This document shows positions 36,290 to 46,387 of a stretch of 64,000 nt of DNA, piece by piece. Position numbers and translations under genes: made by a program. Below the pieces are notes generated by a model. That model had not been told where the DNA came from. It saw nothing but the letters and a program-made list of their open reading frames with translations, and searched no databases. The stretch spans positions 9,788,740-9,852,739 of the forward strand of contig JAJEKV010000008.1 in the NCBI GenBank assembly GCA_021234155.1, written 5' to 3'. The stretch comes from Isoetes taiwanensis (lineage: Eukaryota > Streptophyta > Lycopodiopsida > Isoetales > Isoetaceae). Position 1 is the first letter of the stretch, and each line of letters begins with the position of its first letter.

Positions 36290-37103
36290 TCTAGCTTTGT
36301 TGTTTCTCTTGACGATGTTAAGAATGCTATTGATGGGCTGGCCTCGTGGCAAAGCCCGGATATTGATGGACTTGCAGCAGAGCATCTCAAGGATGGTGGC
36401 ATGGAATTGGCTACCTTCATTTCTGAAATTTTTAACCAAGCTATTATTGAGGGATTTCAAGCCCGGACCACCAAATTGATCCATCCCATTTATAAACAAG
36501 GTGATATGTTTGCTGCCCAATAATTACAGGGACTATCATGATTAGTCCAATACTTGCCAAGCTTTTGGCAAGGTTTTTGATACAAAACTTACCGCTTGGG
36601 CGAGGCTCATGGAGTAAGAGCACGAGGTCAAGCCGGATTTCGGCGTGGCTCCTCCACTATAGATCATTTGATTACGCTGCGTACTATGATAGAAGAGGCC
36701 AGATCACAAGGAAAACCATTGCTCTCTGTTGCTTCATTGATTTTGCCAAAGCATTTGACACGCCCGCCGACGAAATTGTTAAATCGGCTAATCCAGCTTT
36801 TGGTGTACCAAGTGAATGGGTCCTTGCTATTGGCGGGTTATATGAATCAGTCCGTGCCAAGGTAATCACTCCGTCCCGTATGACTGATCCGATCATTAGT
36901 GATGTGGGTGTTAAACAAGGGTGTACGCTTTCTCCAACTTTATTCGGCCTCTATATAGATCAATTGGAAGAGTTTTTCAAACAAGCCGGGTCGTCGGCGC
37001 CGCTTTTCCTCGCTTGTTCCATGAATTGGTAATTCTCCTTTTATTTGTTGATGATTTACTCCTTTGCTCCCACAAAGTAGAAGATTTACAAAAGCAGAAT
37101 TAG
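36290..37103 (+). pseudogene. LINE reverse transcriptase domain, frameshifted
   Basis: Pieces in order: VKNAIDGLASWQSPDIDGLA and AEHLKDGG (the KapG.DGl.aE region, PG altered), SPILAKLLARF, GQAGFRRGSSTIDHLITL, FIDFAKAFD (first catalytic Asp), GVKQGCTLSPTLFGLYIDQL and FVDDLLLC (YADD-box equivalent, FVDD). They fall in three frames with breaks near 36,520, 36,590, 36,720 and 37,000. Family order and spacing are normal for non-LTR RT, with no insertion besides the indels. Confidence 0.88.
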
Positions 37104-37289
37104 AGGTGTTAAGCAAATTCTCGCTCACAATTTGGTCCGACAAATAATTTGAGTAAGACTAAGATTCTAGGTTTTGGGATTCAGAATGCTACTCTAATGT
37201 ACCGGGGGAACACAATAGAACATGCCCAATCCTATAAATATTTAGGCCATGAAATATTTACGGGGACGTGACCCCCGGACAAAGGGTGT

Positions 37290-37950
37290 TGATCTCGAAT
37301 TGTTGCGGCTTTGAAAGCATTTTACGCTATGGCAAACATGTGCCGCACTCTCACATCACTTTCATCGCCGCCGGAAGAGACTTTTTGAAACATTAGTCAT
37401 GCCAATCCCGTATGCCGCTGAAATCTGGGCCCATCACTTTGCCGCTTTAAGTGGCAAGAAATTGAAGCAATTCGTAAGACCTGGTTGCATATGGCGCTTA
37501 AAGTGAAAAGGGTCGTTCCTTATGAATTGCCGCTTTACGATTGTGGATCATATCCTTTAGAAGTACATTCCATGTGCAATACTCTTAGATATCTTGATCA
37601 AAACAAAGATGCAAGGGACGACTCCTTAATTCGACTTGCTCTTAAAGCCTCTCGAGACACTCAAAGCGGATGGGCATAATTGTTGGTTCAAGGATGTACA
37701 TGGTTGGTTCTCCTTGGGGACTAGATATGATACCCTTTACAAGCAAATTTAAGGCCCAAGCCTTTCTTGCATACCGTGAGGCCTCCCAAAAAGAAGCTCC
37801 AATACTATATTAGAGATTTTAATCCAGAGCATAGCCATGCCATACAAACAGATTTGTGCCTTCACGGCATGTTTCGAGAACAAATCGAGGCGATTGCACG
37901 ACTCATGGGGTTCTCATTGCTTAATGATTGAAAAAGGGAGATGGTTGAAA
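37290..37950 (+). pseudogene. LINE C-terminal region after RT
   Basis: The frames include FYAMANMCRTLTSLSS and an LV.p..Y..E.W-type segment (ETLVMPIPYAAEIWAHHF after correcting frame). From 37,485 comes WLHMALKVKRVVPYELPLYD and GSYPLEVHSMCNTLRYL. This matches the thumb/post-RT region that follows RT in such elements. The rest to 38,281 is 3' untranslated sequence. Confidence 0.6.
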
Positions 37951-38815
37951 CTTGAGGAGAGTCGAGGAGGATCAGGTTTGTCGAGGACATAGAAACGAGA
38001 GAAACATGCTATATATTACTGTCATAGACATGACACACTTCGCGCCAAATATTCTATGATTGACTGGAAGCTACCCATGAATGAGTTGTTTCAACACACT
38101 CCCTCACTCCCTCACTTGGGAAACTTTCTTAGAGAGCTTTTGAATAATGTTGAACATGGCTAGAGATATATCTCTACATGATTAGAGACTCCACTACTTC
38201 ATTGAGTGTACTAGATATGTATTTTCCTTGTCCCATAGCCCTCGGGCTCCAGAGGACGTTAATATATTATTATTATAATACTAATTCGCACTAAAAGCTT
38301 CAATAAAAAAATAACTTAACTAATTAACTAAATTATTTCGAACATGTCTAGTTAACTTAGCCAAAGGCATAAAAAATTATAAGCACAATTAACTAAACTT
38401 AAAGTGACCTCTATGGGGTGATTTAACTTTTAGTGCTAATTTCTAATTTAGTTAATTTTTAGTTAATTTTGCTAACTAATCCGAACAAGGTGCGAAGATA
38501 AGTTTAGGTAGTGTTTTTGGTTAAAAAAGTTAACTAAATTTCGAGACTATCTGCTAACTAATTAACTAGTAATACGAATGTAAATTGACCGTGGGTCTGA
38601 ATACCCTAATCTAACCTATTTAGTTTTTCTTGTTTCTTTTTTTTCTTGCTTTTTTTTTTTTTTTTGGGGGGGGTCGGATAAGGTATTAGTCGCCATAGGG
38701 CGTGTTATAAGTAATGATTATATGGTCTGCATACATGTTTGATAATCGTCAGATTATGTTGCATTTACTTTGTGCATGCTTGGCTTTTGTATTCATTATT
38801 TTGTTTTGTTTGTAG

Positions 38816-40265
38816 GCATAAAATGGCCTCGATGGGGACAGAGATGCTTAGTGAAATTAGGGCGATCCTCATCAATCAAATATGCGCCTGACAGGCCGGA
38901 ACGACATATGCAAACCGATGATCGAATTAACCGCTTTGTAGCATCGCTTGAGAAAGCATGTCGGTCTCAATTATGTGGGAGGTGGCCGCAGCATGAGTCC
39001 GAGTTGGAAGATATGATGAGAAAGAACTTAAAGTCTTGGGTTTGCAATCCCGAGCCAGAATTGAGGATGCTACTTAAGTATAAAGTGCCACTTATGAGCC
39101 CCTATCTTTGAGGCATACGTGGGACGATGGGCTAATTCGTGGCGGTGCAAAGGTCCGACGCAAAGATCACAAGATGGCCATGCTTGAGTCTCAATGATGA
39201 ACAGTGAAGAAGTTAGATAGTCTTATCCATGGTGGGAGCTCTATTGGTGCAGGGGCTAGATTATCATTACATGCTCATGATAAATGTGTTTGCATTTATT
39301 GACGACATTCCCCGTGGATGCCGCTGGAGTTGTAAAGTGCATTGGTAGTAAACAAGACCGCCATATATACCAAATCCGGATCTTGGGAACCCCAGACTTT
39401 AATCAAGATGACTATTATACCGGCATTGTGTGGAGAGGCCAAGATAGAGCTGCATCATGGTTGTTGGTCGACAAGTATATCCGTTTCAAGAGCCCAAGTC
39501 CAAAGATTGGCCACACCCTTGGACTTGCCCCCGAGGTCTTTTGTGGAGATGAGCCACGTGGACCAATGGTAGTCTTGCCATTCATGAATGGAGGAACCTT
39601 TGCGAATTATTTGACCATCTTCCGAGCCAATTCTCTTCTTATAGGAGATGGTCAAATGCAATGCATAGTGCTCCAAGAAGGGCTGATATGAAGATAAGTG
39701 CGAGTGGAAAGCCAAAATGAGACTCGTGTATAAGTACATCCCAGAAATAGCTCTCGCTCTTGCGTAAGAGTCTATGCCATCCACGCTCCAGGTTGGACAC
39801 ACACAAAGCTCAATTGCAAAAGGGTCAAACTCCATTTTGATGACTCCCTTACAAATGTGTGGGTGGCTATTGGTGATTGGGACACGGCCCTCCGTTTTTT
39901 TTTGCAAGGAGCGAATGCCCAAATTGAAGAGCCGTTATACACTACAAGATGGAACGGTGCGATATCCTTGGTGGGAGAAGAGAGTTTTTACATCATCATC
40001 AGATGACCAAGCATCATGGGGGCATGAGATATCTGACATATATTCCCTGGGCTACATTTACGAGATGCTCCTTGATTTTGTCCAGGCAATGCGGCTTATG
40101 GGGTTGTGTGTTGAGATAAACCCAACCGACCGATACTCTAGCACATTGGACATCATCCAACATATGAAGGTCCAAATGATGATGGATAGAGAGCTGGTGC
40201 ACATGGATCGCCCATCTATTGCTCGCGTCGTCGATGTGTTCAAAACAAAGGGGGCTTTCTTCTGA
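38816..40265 (+). pseudogene. Protein-kinase-like gene, interrupted, degenerate active site
   Basis: An acceptor-like TTTGTTTGTAG at 38,815 precedes a 98-codon frame of unknown domain (KWPRWGQRCLVKLGRSS...). From about 39,240 come kinase-like parts: GGSSIGAGARLSLHAHDK (glycine-loop-like) and APEVFCGDEPRGPMVVLPFM + NGGTFANYL (hinge). Then, after two breaks, WKAKMRLVYKYIPEIALAL and AIHAPGWTHTKLN (where HRDLKxxN is expected), AIGDWDTAL (DFG position) and ISDIYSLGYIYEML (helix F, SDxYS.G), ending in NPTDRYSSTLDIIQHM. The catalytic Asp is replaced (HTKLN) and DFG reads DWD. Stops at 39,116 and 39,689 and a frame change near 39,765 break it. It could be a pseudokinase gene with sequencing errors or a true pseudogene. 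The plus LINE lies just upstream. Confidence 0.65.
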
Positions 40266-40530
40266 TATAGTTGTGAGAGAGAGACGACATATGAAGTGTG
40301 GTGATCCACTTGAGATGGCTAAGCTATCTTGTTAAATGCTTGCAAGAAATGATTAATATAATTTTGTCTTCCTATTTGAGGCTTGTTGCAACCAATAAAT
40401 GTTTTTATTCAAAATTACTAATGAAAAAAAAGTAATTTATTAATCAAAAAAATTATTATTAATGGTAAATAAATTATTAATCATAACTTGTAGATAAAGT
40501 GTCGCTCTGCACGTCAAACCCTAGGTTTTG

Positions 40531-40600
40531 TGTGCTACATCATCAAACCCTAGATTGTAAATGCCATGTGGCACAATCTAGGGTTTGATGATGTGGCACA
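40531..40600. repeat. 28-bp-arm inverted repeat in a CTAGGGTTTGATGATGTGGCAC array
   Basis: ATCATCAAACCCTAGATTGT (40,539-40,558) pairs perfectly with 40,573-40,592. With one mismatch the arms extend to 40,531 and 40,600. The right arm word recurs downstream at about 40,608, 40,670 and 40,702 (ctagggtttgatga-tgtggcac, with variants). tgtgccac/gtggcaca words flank each. It is not telomeric: the period is about 30-90 bp and TTTAGGG is not tandem. Confidence 0.85.
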
Positions 40601-40835
40601 CGCAAGCTAGGGTTTGATGACATGGCACTTACTATGATGTGGCAATAGGAAGTCGCAATGTGACACAACCTAGGGTTTGATGATGTGCCACACGCAACGT
40701 AGGGTTTCATGATGTGGCACTAAAAATGCCACGGGATAATTTAGGGTTCTTGTATGACATGATACATGGCCCCGATAATATGGCAACCTAGAGTTCGATA
40801 TGCACCCCATACATATATACGAGATACTTTTCTAA

Positions 40836-40845
40836 TATAAATAAG
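40836..40845 (+). promoter_or_regulatory. TATA-box-like element upstream of the secreted-peptide exon
   Basis: tataaataag lies about 105 bp before the ATG at 40,942, a plausible TATA position with a short 5' leader. Support is positional only. Confidence 0.35.
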
Positions 40846-40941
40846 AAGATAAGAATATAAATTTAGGTATTTATTCAAAGACACTTGTTCAAAGCTTTTC
40901 TCTCGCTAATTCTCGTTATGTTCAAATTAATATATATAGTC

Positions 40942-41058
40942 ATGGCGGAGGCTCAATTCTTAGTGGTCTTCCTCATTGTGGCCCTCTTTCTGCTGATGCA
41001 ATATTCATGGAGTTATGCGTCTCCCCCTCCGCCCCCGGTCAAGACGGTCAAGACTGCA
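40942..41058 (+). CDS. First exon of a putative small secreted proline-rich protein
   Basis: ATG at 40,942 opens MAEAQFLVVFLIVALFLLMQ, continuing YSWSYA then SPPPPPVKTVKTA. It has a strongly hydrophobic segment at about residues 5-20 and an A|S-type signal-peptidase site at about 26/27, followed by five prolines. A consensus donor GTAAGT follows at 41,059. An in-frame ATG lies upstream at 40,885, but it would put charged residues and a second hydrophobic stretch ahead, so 40,942 is preferred. Downstream exons cannot be recognised: the putative intron runs into a poly-T tract and repeat D1 at about 41.2 kb, which may have disrupted the gene. The type resembles short extensin/AGP-like cell-wall peptides, by composition only. 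Confidence 0.45.
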
Positions 41059-41192
41059 GTAAGTCTGCCGGGGCTCATTGGTGGCACATTTCGAACCATG
41101 AAAATACTATTTTTCATCTGTATGGTTTGTAAGTATCATTCTATTATTGCAACCAATATCATTCATGGTTACCAAATGTTTCTCTCACAATT

Positions 41193-41225
<33 letters not shown>

Positions 41226-41227
<2 letters not shown>

Positions 41228-43447
41228 TGGGACATTACTTTGGGCACTGGCCAGGCTATTGTGAAGAGCACCAATTTAGATTGATAAAAAATAGCAGATT
41301 GAGATAGAAGAATTGGTTGATTACCATATGGATGCTTTACGCAAACTTTAATGTGCTGGGAGCAATTGGAAGATTAGCATAAAGCTCACATATAAGGTGC
41401 ATTGTTTGATTCTTTTTTGACATAGCATGTAAGGCACAAAAATATTCAGCATGTTGCCTACAAGGGAAATCACGAAATTCTCTCTTGTACTATGATTCTT
41501 TTCTGGTCAAATATGATTGCTGTCTAAACCGCTAGCATCATAGAAACACGTTCTAGGAGTTGCAAGCATGCAACAATGGAATAATGCCAATATTTCAACA
41601 CCAAATTCTCACAAGGTACGTATTTTCACATATGCTATTAGCAAAATTTACATATGGATTTTACCAAATGTCGGACCTTGCATTTGGACATGTGATATGT
41701 AATGGGTCATATGACAAAAACCTTGTTTGAAAGGTTTCTAGAATTTTCCCTTTCCACATTGCAACCTTTTTTCATCACGTTGATGCCCCTCATAATAAGT
41801 CCCACTATCCTAGCATTTTGCAAACCTTTATATCTCTCACCTTTTTTCAAATTAAAAGTTGCATGGGCATGCATATTACCACTTGGCACATTCTTGAATA
41901 ATTGATTTGCATGCTTTTTAGAATTGCTTCTCTTTTTCGATTTAGCCTCTCCATCCATCTCTTCATATTTTTAAGACAAATAATGGGGTCTTTATCCCCA
42001 CATCTTTTTACCACAAGTGGTCTTTACAATCGATGATTGGCACGTTTAAGAAGAAATCGTGGCCCTAAAAGTTTAGGGTTCGTGGCATTCTGCATAAGCA
42101 GCAGTGGCTGCCACATTTCGTTGCTCCTCATTCTATCTATTATATGCTCGCTCCTCATTCTATCTGTAATATGCTCGGAAAAGCGTTTTACCTCTGATCT
42201 TTTCCAGTATTCAGACATCAAGATTGTCGTGGGCATCAAGCTTGCTTTTATTTTTGCCATTACAGATCCGTTTGGAGGATGTAGTGGGTCTTAGGCCTTT
42301 GCTTCACATCTTTGATTCTTTGGCACATCAATCTCTGCCATTTAGTTCTATATCACAATGACAACCATGGATATTGAATGAATTTTCTTGCAACAAAGCA
42401 TTGGCTTCGGGCACTAATATCAAGCAAGCCATGGTGGCGAACATGGAGCAGACTTCCATCTCAATTTGTGCACAAATATTACAAATCGAGGGCTTCAATT
42501 CAGGTCTGTTATAGCTTTGATTTATAGACTGCTTTGCAACTTTTGTGAATGCTGAAAATCGAGGAACTACCTTGGCTACTGAGATATAAGATGTTATACA
42601 AATGGCATTGATGCGGCATGAAGTATAGTAGTCCCTGAGCTCTTTCTTCCTAATGCAGCATGTTGTCTTATAGCACTCCCTTTATTATTTCTGCAGGCTT
42701 GGATCTGAGTTTTTATGTAATTGGCAAACAATCTAGAAGCTTATATTGTTGCACTGCAAAAGCTTACATGTGCAGGCTTGTAGTCTTATGCTGACTAACA
42801 CATTCAAATTGATAGACTGGCATGATCAACTCTTTTCAGCATTGTCTTCAAAACATTTATTTTTGAACAGGACACGGTGAAGGGTTATAAACCGTGGTGT
42901 CCCATAGCTTACCTGTTAGTCCTTTCATTGTTACCCTTTTTCAGGCTAACATTTGTCTGGTTGACTGCAGGTAACCGGGACTCCACCTCCTCTGTTTTGT
43001 TCTATTAGGGATGGTGTAAATATCGTTTCAATGGTCCAGCTTGGGCATCAGATAAGTTATTCAAACTTTCTAGACATATTGTTTCTTGCCAAAGTAGCAA
43101 GAATTAAATTCCATACATCATTTTCTAAATGCAGAAATTGCTTTTGTAGCTCTTTTCTAGCTCTACAATTGTCGGGAAGATAAGATCATATGCTTTTGTA
43201 GCATATCTGAGAACTCTTCATCGAAACAACATGTTTATTGAAATCAGATTGGAAGCAAGACTGCAAATAGGATGATTTTGTCTCTAATGTTTTGTTAAAG
43301 ATGATTAATTATTTAACTTGTGATCAAGTCTAGGCCTAAAAGAAAATGGCACCTGTTTTCTTTTGGGGCTGCTAATTGGCCTAAAGTGGTCTTTGCAAAA
43401 GTCCATGGAAGGTAAAAGTCTGTTCGTCAGATTTTAAAAGGTTTTTT
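41226..43447 (+). repeat. Repeat D1, plus-strand relative of the array modules
   Basis: Direct copy of D2 (44,140-46,370; offset about 2.91 kb), about 2.2 kb and near-identical apart from small differences, many at CG-containing motifs (for example gcagtggctgcc against gcagatggtacgcc). It is preceded by a poly-T tract (about 41,192-41,225). The segment catagcttacctgttag to gcaggtaaccggg matches, in opposite orientation, the P1 segment of the 12-34 kb modules. Confidence 0.85.
42869..43030 (+). pseudogene. P1 exon-like segment in D1
   Basis: It reads VKGYKPWCPIAYL in one frame and SHSLPVSPFIVTLF in the next, then VTGTPPPLFCSIRDGVNIVS. It parallels VKGEEPDCSIAY / YSLPDAPCVVT / VTRTISP in the A modules. 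Same unknown family as the minus-strand P1 segments. Confidence 0.5.
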
Positions 43448-44139
43448 TATTTTTACTTCAGTTTCTTGGTTATACCAGGGACCTTGACTTGATCTACTTT
43501 TAGGTGTGACTATTCTTCAACTTACATGTGTATTATATGTGACGTAGGAAAAGGAAAGAAAATGGATGCAACAGACTCATTTACTGGTCGAGTAAAGCTT
43601 TACAACGAGAAAGACAACTGCCATATATCAACATTGGTAATGGAAACTTTTCAATTTAGCTTTGCATGTGGAATGCCAAAGGATGCCTAGTGTTGATGGA
43701 GATTCTGTTACAAATCACAAGTCTGCTATTGGTTATATAGTTTACAAAGAACTACATTATTGAGAGGTATGAGCCTTTGTATTTGAGAAATATACTTTCA
43801 TGTATTCAATCTTATGGTGAAACATTTCCATGGAATTGATCTATCAAAGTCATAATTGGAGAATAAGCAAAGGGGTCATACCCATGTATGCCATTTGGCC
43901 TGATATCTTGTAATGCCATTCGGCCTAAATATGATTTCTTTTTAAGTACTAGCTCTTGAGTTGATTTTAAATATGTATAGATAAGTAGAAATGAGTAGAA
44001 TAGCAATAGTGAGGGTAGGGCCCCTGTGTTACAGCAGGGTCCTACTCTCCTTGTTGTAACATCATTCTAGAAAGCCTTTCTAGTATGAATAAAGCAGGTG
44101 GCCTCCTAAACTACGGTTGGAGGTAGGCTTTTTTTTATT
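43448..44139. other. Spacer between D1 and D2, LTR-like 3' end
   Basis: No gene recognised. The right part has a hairpin (44,012-44,047), gtatgaataaagcagg (poly-A-signal-like) and an inverted pair gcctcc...ggaggtaggc, then a T-run at the start of D2. This resembles the R/U5 or 3' end of a plant retroelement but is too short to classify. Confidence 0.4.
44012..44047. repeat. GTAGGGCCC hairpin related to the module hairpins
   Basis: agggtagggcccctg and cagggtcctactct form an imperfect inverted repeat with loop tgttaca. The words gtcctact..cctt match the hairpins in modules A and B. Confidence 0.65.
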
Positions 44140-46370
44140 ATTGGGACATTACTTTGGGCACTGGCCAGGCTATTGTGAAGAGCACCAATTTAGATTGATA
44201 AAAAATAGCAGATTGAGATAGAAGAATTGGTTGATTACCATATGGATGCTTTACGCAAACTTTAATGTGCTGGGAGCAATTGGAAGATTAGCATAAAGCT
44301 CACATATAAGGTGCATTGTTTGATTCTTTTTTGACATAGCATGTAAGGCACAAAAATATTCAGCATGTTGCCTACAAGGGAAATCACGAAATTCTCTCTT
44401 GTACTATGATTCTTTTCTGGTCAAATATGATTGCTGTCTAAACCGCTAGCATCATAGAAACACGTTCTAGGAGTTGCAAGCATGCAACAATGGAATAATG
44501 CCAATATTTCAACACCAAATTCTCACAAGGTACGTATTTTCACATATGCTATTAGCAAAATTTACATATGGATTTTACCAAATGTCGGACCTTGCATTTG
44601 GACATGTGATATGTAATGGGTCATATGACAAAAACCTTGTTTGAAAGGTTTCTAGAATTTTCCCTTTCCACATTGCAACCTTTTTTCATCACGTTGATGC
44701 CCCTCATAATAAGTCCCACTATCCTAGCATTTTGCAAACCTTTATATCTCTCACCTTTTTCAAATTAAAAGTTGCATGGGCATGCATATTACCACTTGGC
44801 ACATTCTTGAATAATTGATTTGCATGCTTTTTAGAATTGCTTCTCTTTTTCGATTTAGCCTCTCCATCCATCTCTTCATATTTTTAAGACAAATAATGGG
44901 GTCTTTATCCCCACATCTTTTTACCACAAGTGGTCTTTACAATCGATGATTGGCACGTTTAAGAAGAAATCGTGGCCCTAAAAGTTTAGGGTTCGTGGGC
45001 ATTCTCGCATAAGCAAAGCAGATGGTACGCCACATTTCGTTGTTCCTCATTCTATCTATTATATGCTCGCTCCTCATTCTATCTCAGTAATATGCTCGGA
45101 AAAGCGCTTTACCTCGATCTTTTCCAAAGATTCGGACATCAAGATTGTCGTGGGCATCAAGCTTGCTTTTATTTTTGCCATTACTGATCCGTTTGGAGGA
45201 TGTAGTGGGTCTTAGGCCTTTGCTTCACATCTTTGATTCTTTGGCACATCAATCTCGCCATTTAGTTCTATATCACAATGACAACCATGGATATTGAATG
45301 AATTTTCTTGCAACAAAGCATTGGCTTCGCACTAATATCAAGCAAGCCATGGTGGCGAACATGGAGCAGACTTCCATCTCAATTTGTGCACAAATATTAC
45401 AAATCGAGGGCTTCAATTCAGGTCCATTATAGCTTTGATTTATAGACCGCTTTGCAACTTTTGTGAATGCTGAAAATCGAGGAACTACCTTGGCTAATTT
45501 GAGATATAAGATGTTATACAAATGGCATTGATGCGGCATGAAGTATAGTAGTCCCCGAGCTCTTTCTTCCTAATGCAAAGATGTTGTCTTATAGCACTCC
45601 CTTTATTATTTCTCGCAGCTTGGATCCGAAGTTTTTATGTAATTGGCAAACAATCTAGAAGCTTATATTGTTGCCTTTGCAAAAGCTTACATGTGCGGGC
45701 TTGTAGTCTTATCTTCGACTAACACATTCAAATTGATAGACCGGCATGATCAACTCTTTTCAAAGATTGTCTTCAAAACATTTATTTTTGAACAGACACC
45801 TGTGAAGGGTTATAAACCGTGGTGTCCCATAGCTTACCCTGTTAGTCCTTTCATTGTTACCCTTTTTCGTGCTAACATTTGTCCGGTTGATTGCAGTAAC
45901 CTGGGACTCCACCTCCTCCTGCTTTTGTTCTATTAGGGATGGTGTAAATATCGTTTCAATGGTCCAAATGGGCATCGAGATAAGTTATTCAAACTTTCTA
46001 GACATATTGTTTCTTGCCAAAGTAGCAAGAATTAAATTCCATACATCATTTTCTAAATGCAGAAATTGCTTTTGTAGCTCTTTTCTAGCTCTACAATTGT
46101 CGGGAAGATAAGATCATATGCTTTTGTAGCATATCTGAGAACTCTTCATCGAAACAACATGTTTATTGAAATCAGATTGGAAGCAAGACTGCAAATAGGA
46201 TGATTTTGTCTCTAATGTTTTGTTAAAGATGATTAATTATTTAACTTGTGATCAAGTCTAGGCCTAAAAGAAAATGGCACCTGTTTTCTTTTGGGGCTGC
46301 TAATTGGCCTAAAGTGGTCTTTGCAAAAGTCCATGGAAGGTAAAAGTCTGTTCGTCAGATTTTAAAAGGT
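44140..46370 (+). repeat. Repeat D2, second plus-strand relative of the array modules
   Basis: Copy of D1. It ends at gtcagattttaaaaggt, exactly where the poly-T (reverse poly-A) of the minus-strand L1 element begins, so the L1 inserted at or next to its right end. D1 continues past the same word with a short T-run and then different sequence. Confidence 0.85.
45643..45936 (+). pseudogene. P1-containing open frame in D2, unknown family
   Basis: A 97-codon frame starts MANNLEAYIVAFAKAYMCGL and contains TPVKGYKPWCPIAYPVSPF and IVTLFRANICPVDC. This is the longest intact version of the P1 segment, aligned by VKG..P.C.IAYP with module A1. D1 has the same DNA but with indels at cttacc(c)tg and cag(g)taacc(g/t)gg that change frame. 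No domain recognised; Cys-containing, possibly hydrophobic. Confidence 0.4.
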
Positions 46371-46387
46371 TTTTTTTTTTTTTTTTG

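Larger units (their letters stand above)
35270..38281 (+). mobile_element. Decayed non-LTR retrotransposon (EN-RT), 5'-truncated
   Basis: Endonuclease, reverse transcriptase and C-terminal pieces lie in order on the plus strand but in several frames. The start lacks the N-terminal WN.RG..... and QE endonuclease motifs, so it is 5'-truncated. The 3' end runs into cgttaatatattattattat, an ATT-type tail rather than poly-A. The RT resembles the EN-containing clades common in algae and animals, not the plant L1 at 46-54 kb. Multiple frame breaks make it inactive as given. Confidence 0.85.
35118..38611. mobile_element. Inverted-terminus element (MITE or hAT-like) enclosing a LINE
   Basis: gggtctattcgcacccatgg and tcaagttta (35,121-35,149) are an imperfect inverted match to taaattgaccgtgggtctga and ataccct (38,581-38,607). 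Inside both ends the sequence is rich in ttaactaa/agttaactt words typical of AT-rich MITEs. The inner part (about 35,270-38,281) is an unrelated non-LTR retrotransposon, suggesting nested insertion. A target-site duplication was not established. Confidence 0.5.

Noticed and set aside
36072-36520. Antisense frames across the plus LINE
   Set aside because: Shadow frames opposite recognised RT motifs.
40500-40740. Telomere-like ccctaggtttt / ctagggttt words
   Set aside because: Not a tandem TTTAGGG array; the motif is a longer palindromic repeat.
43545-43660. Possible Copia-type polyprotein fragment (aaatggatgcaacagactca...)
   Set aside because: No recognisable motif in any frame; too short.
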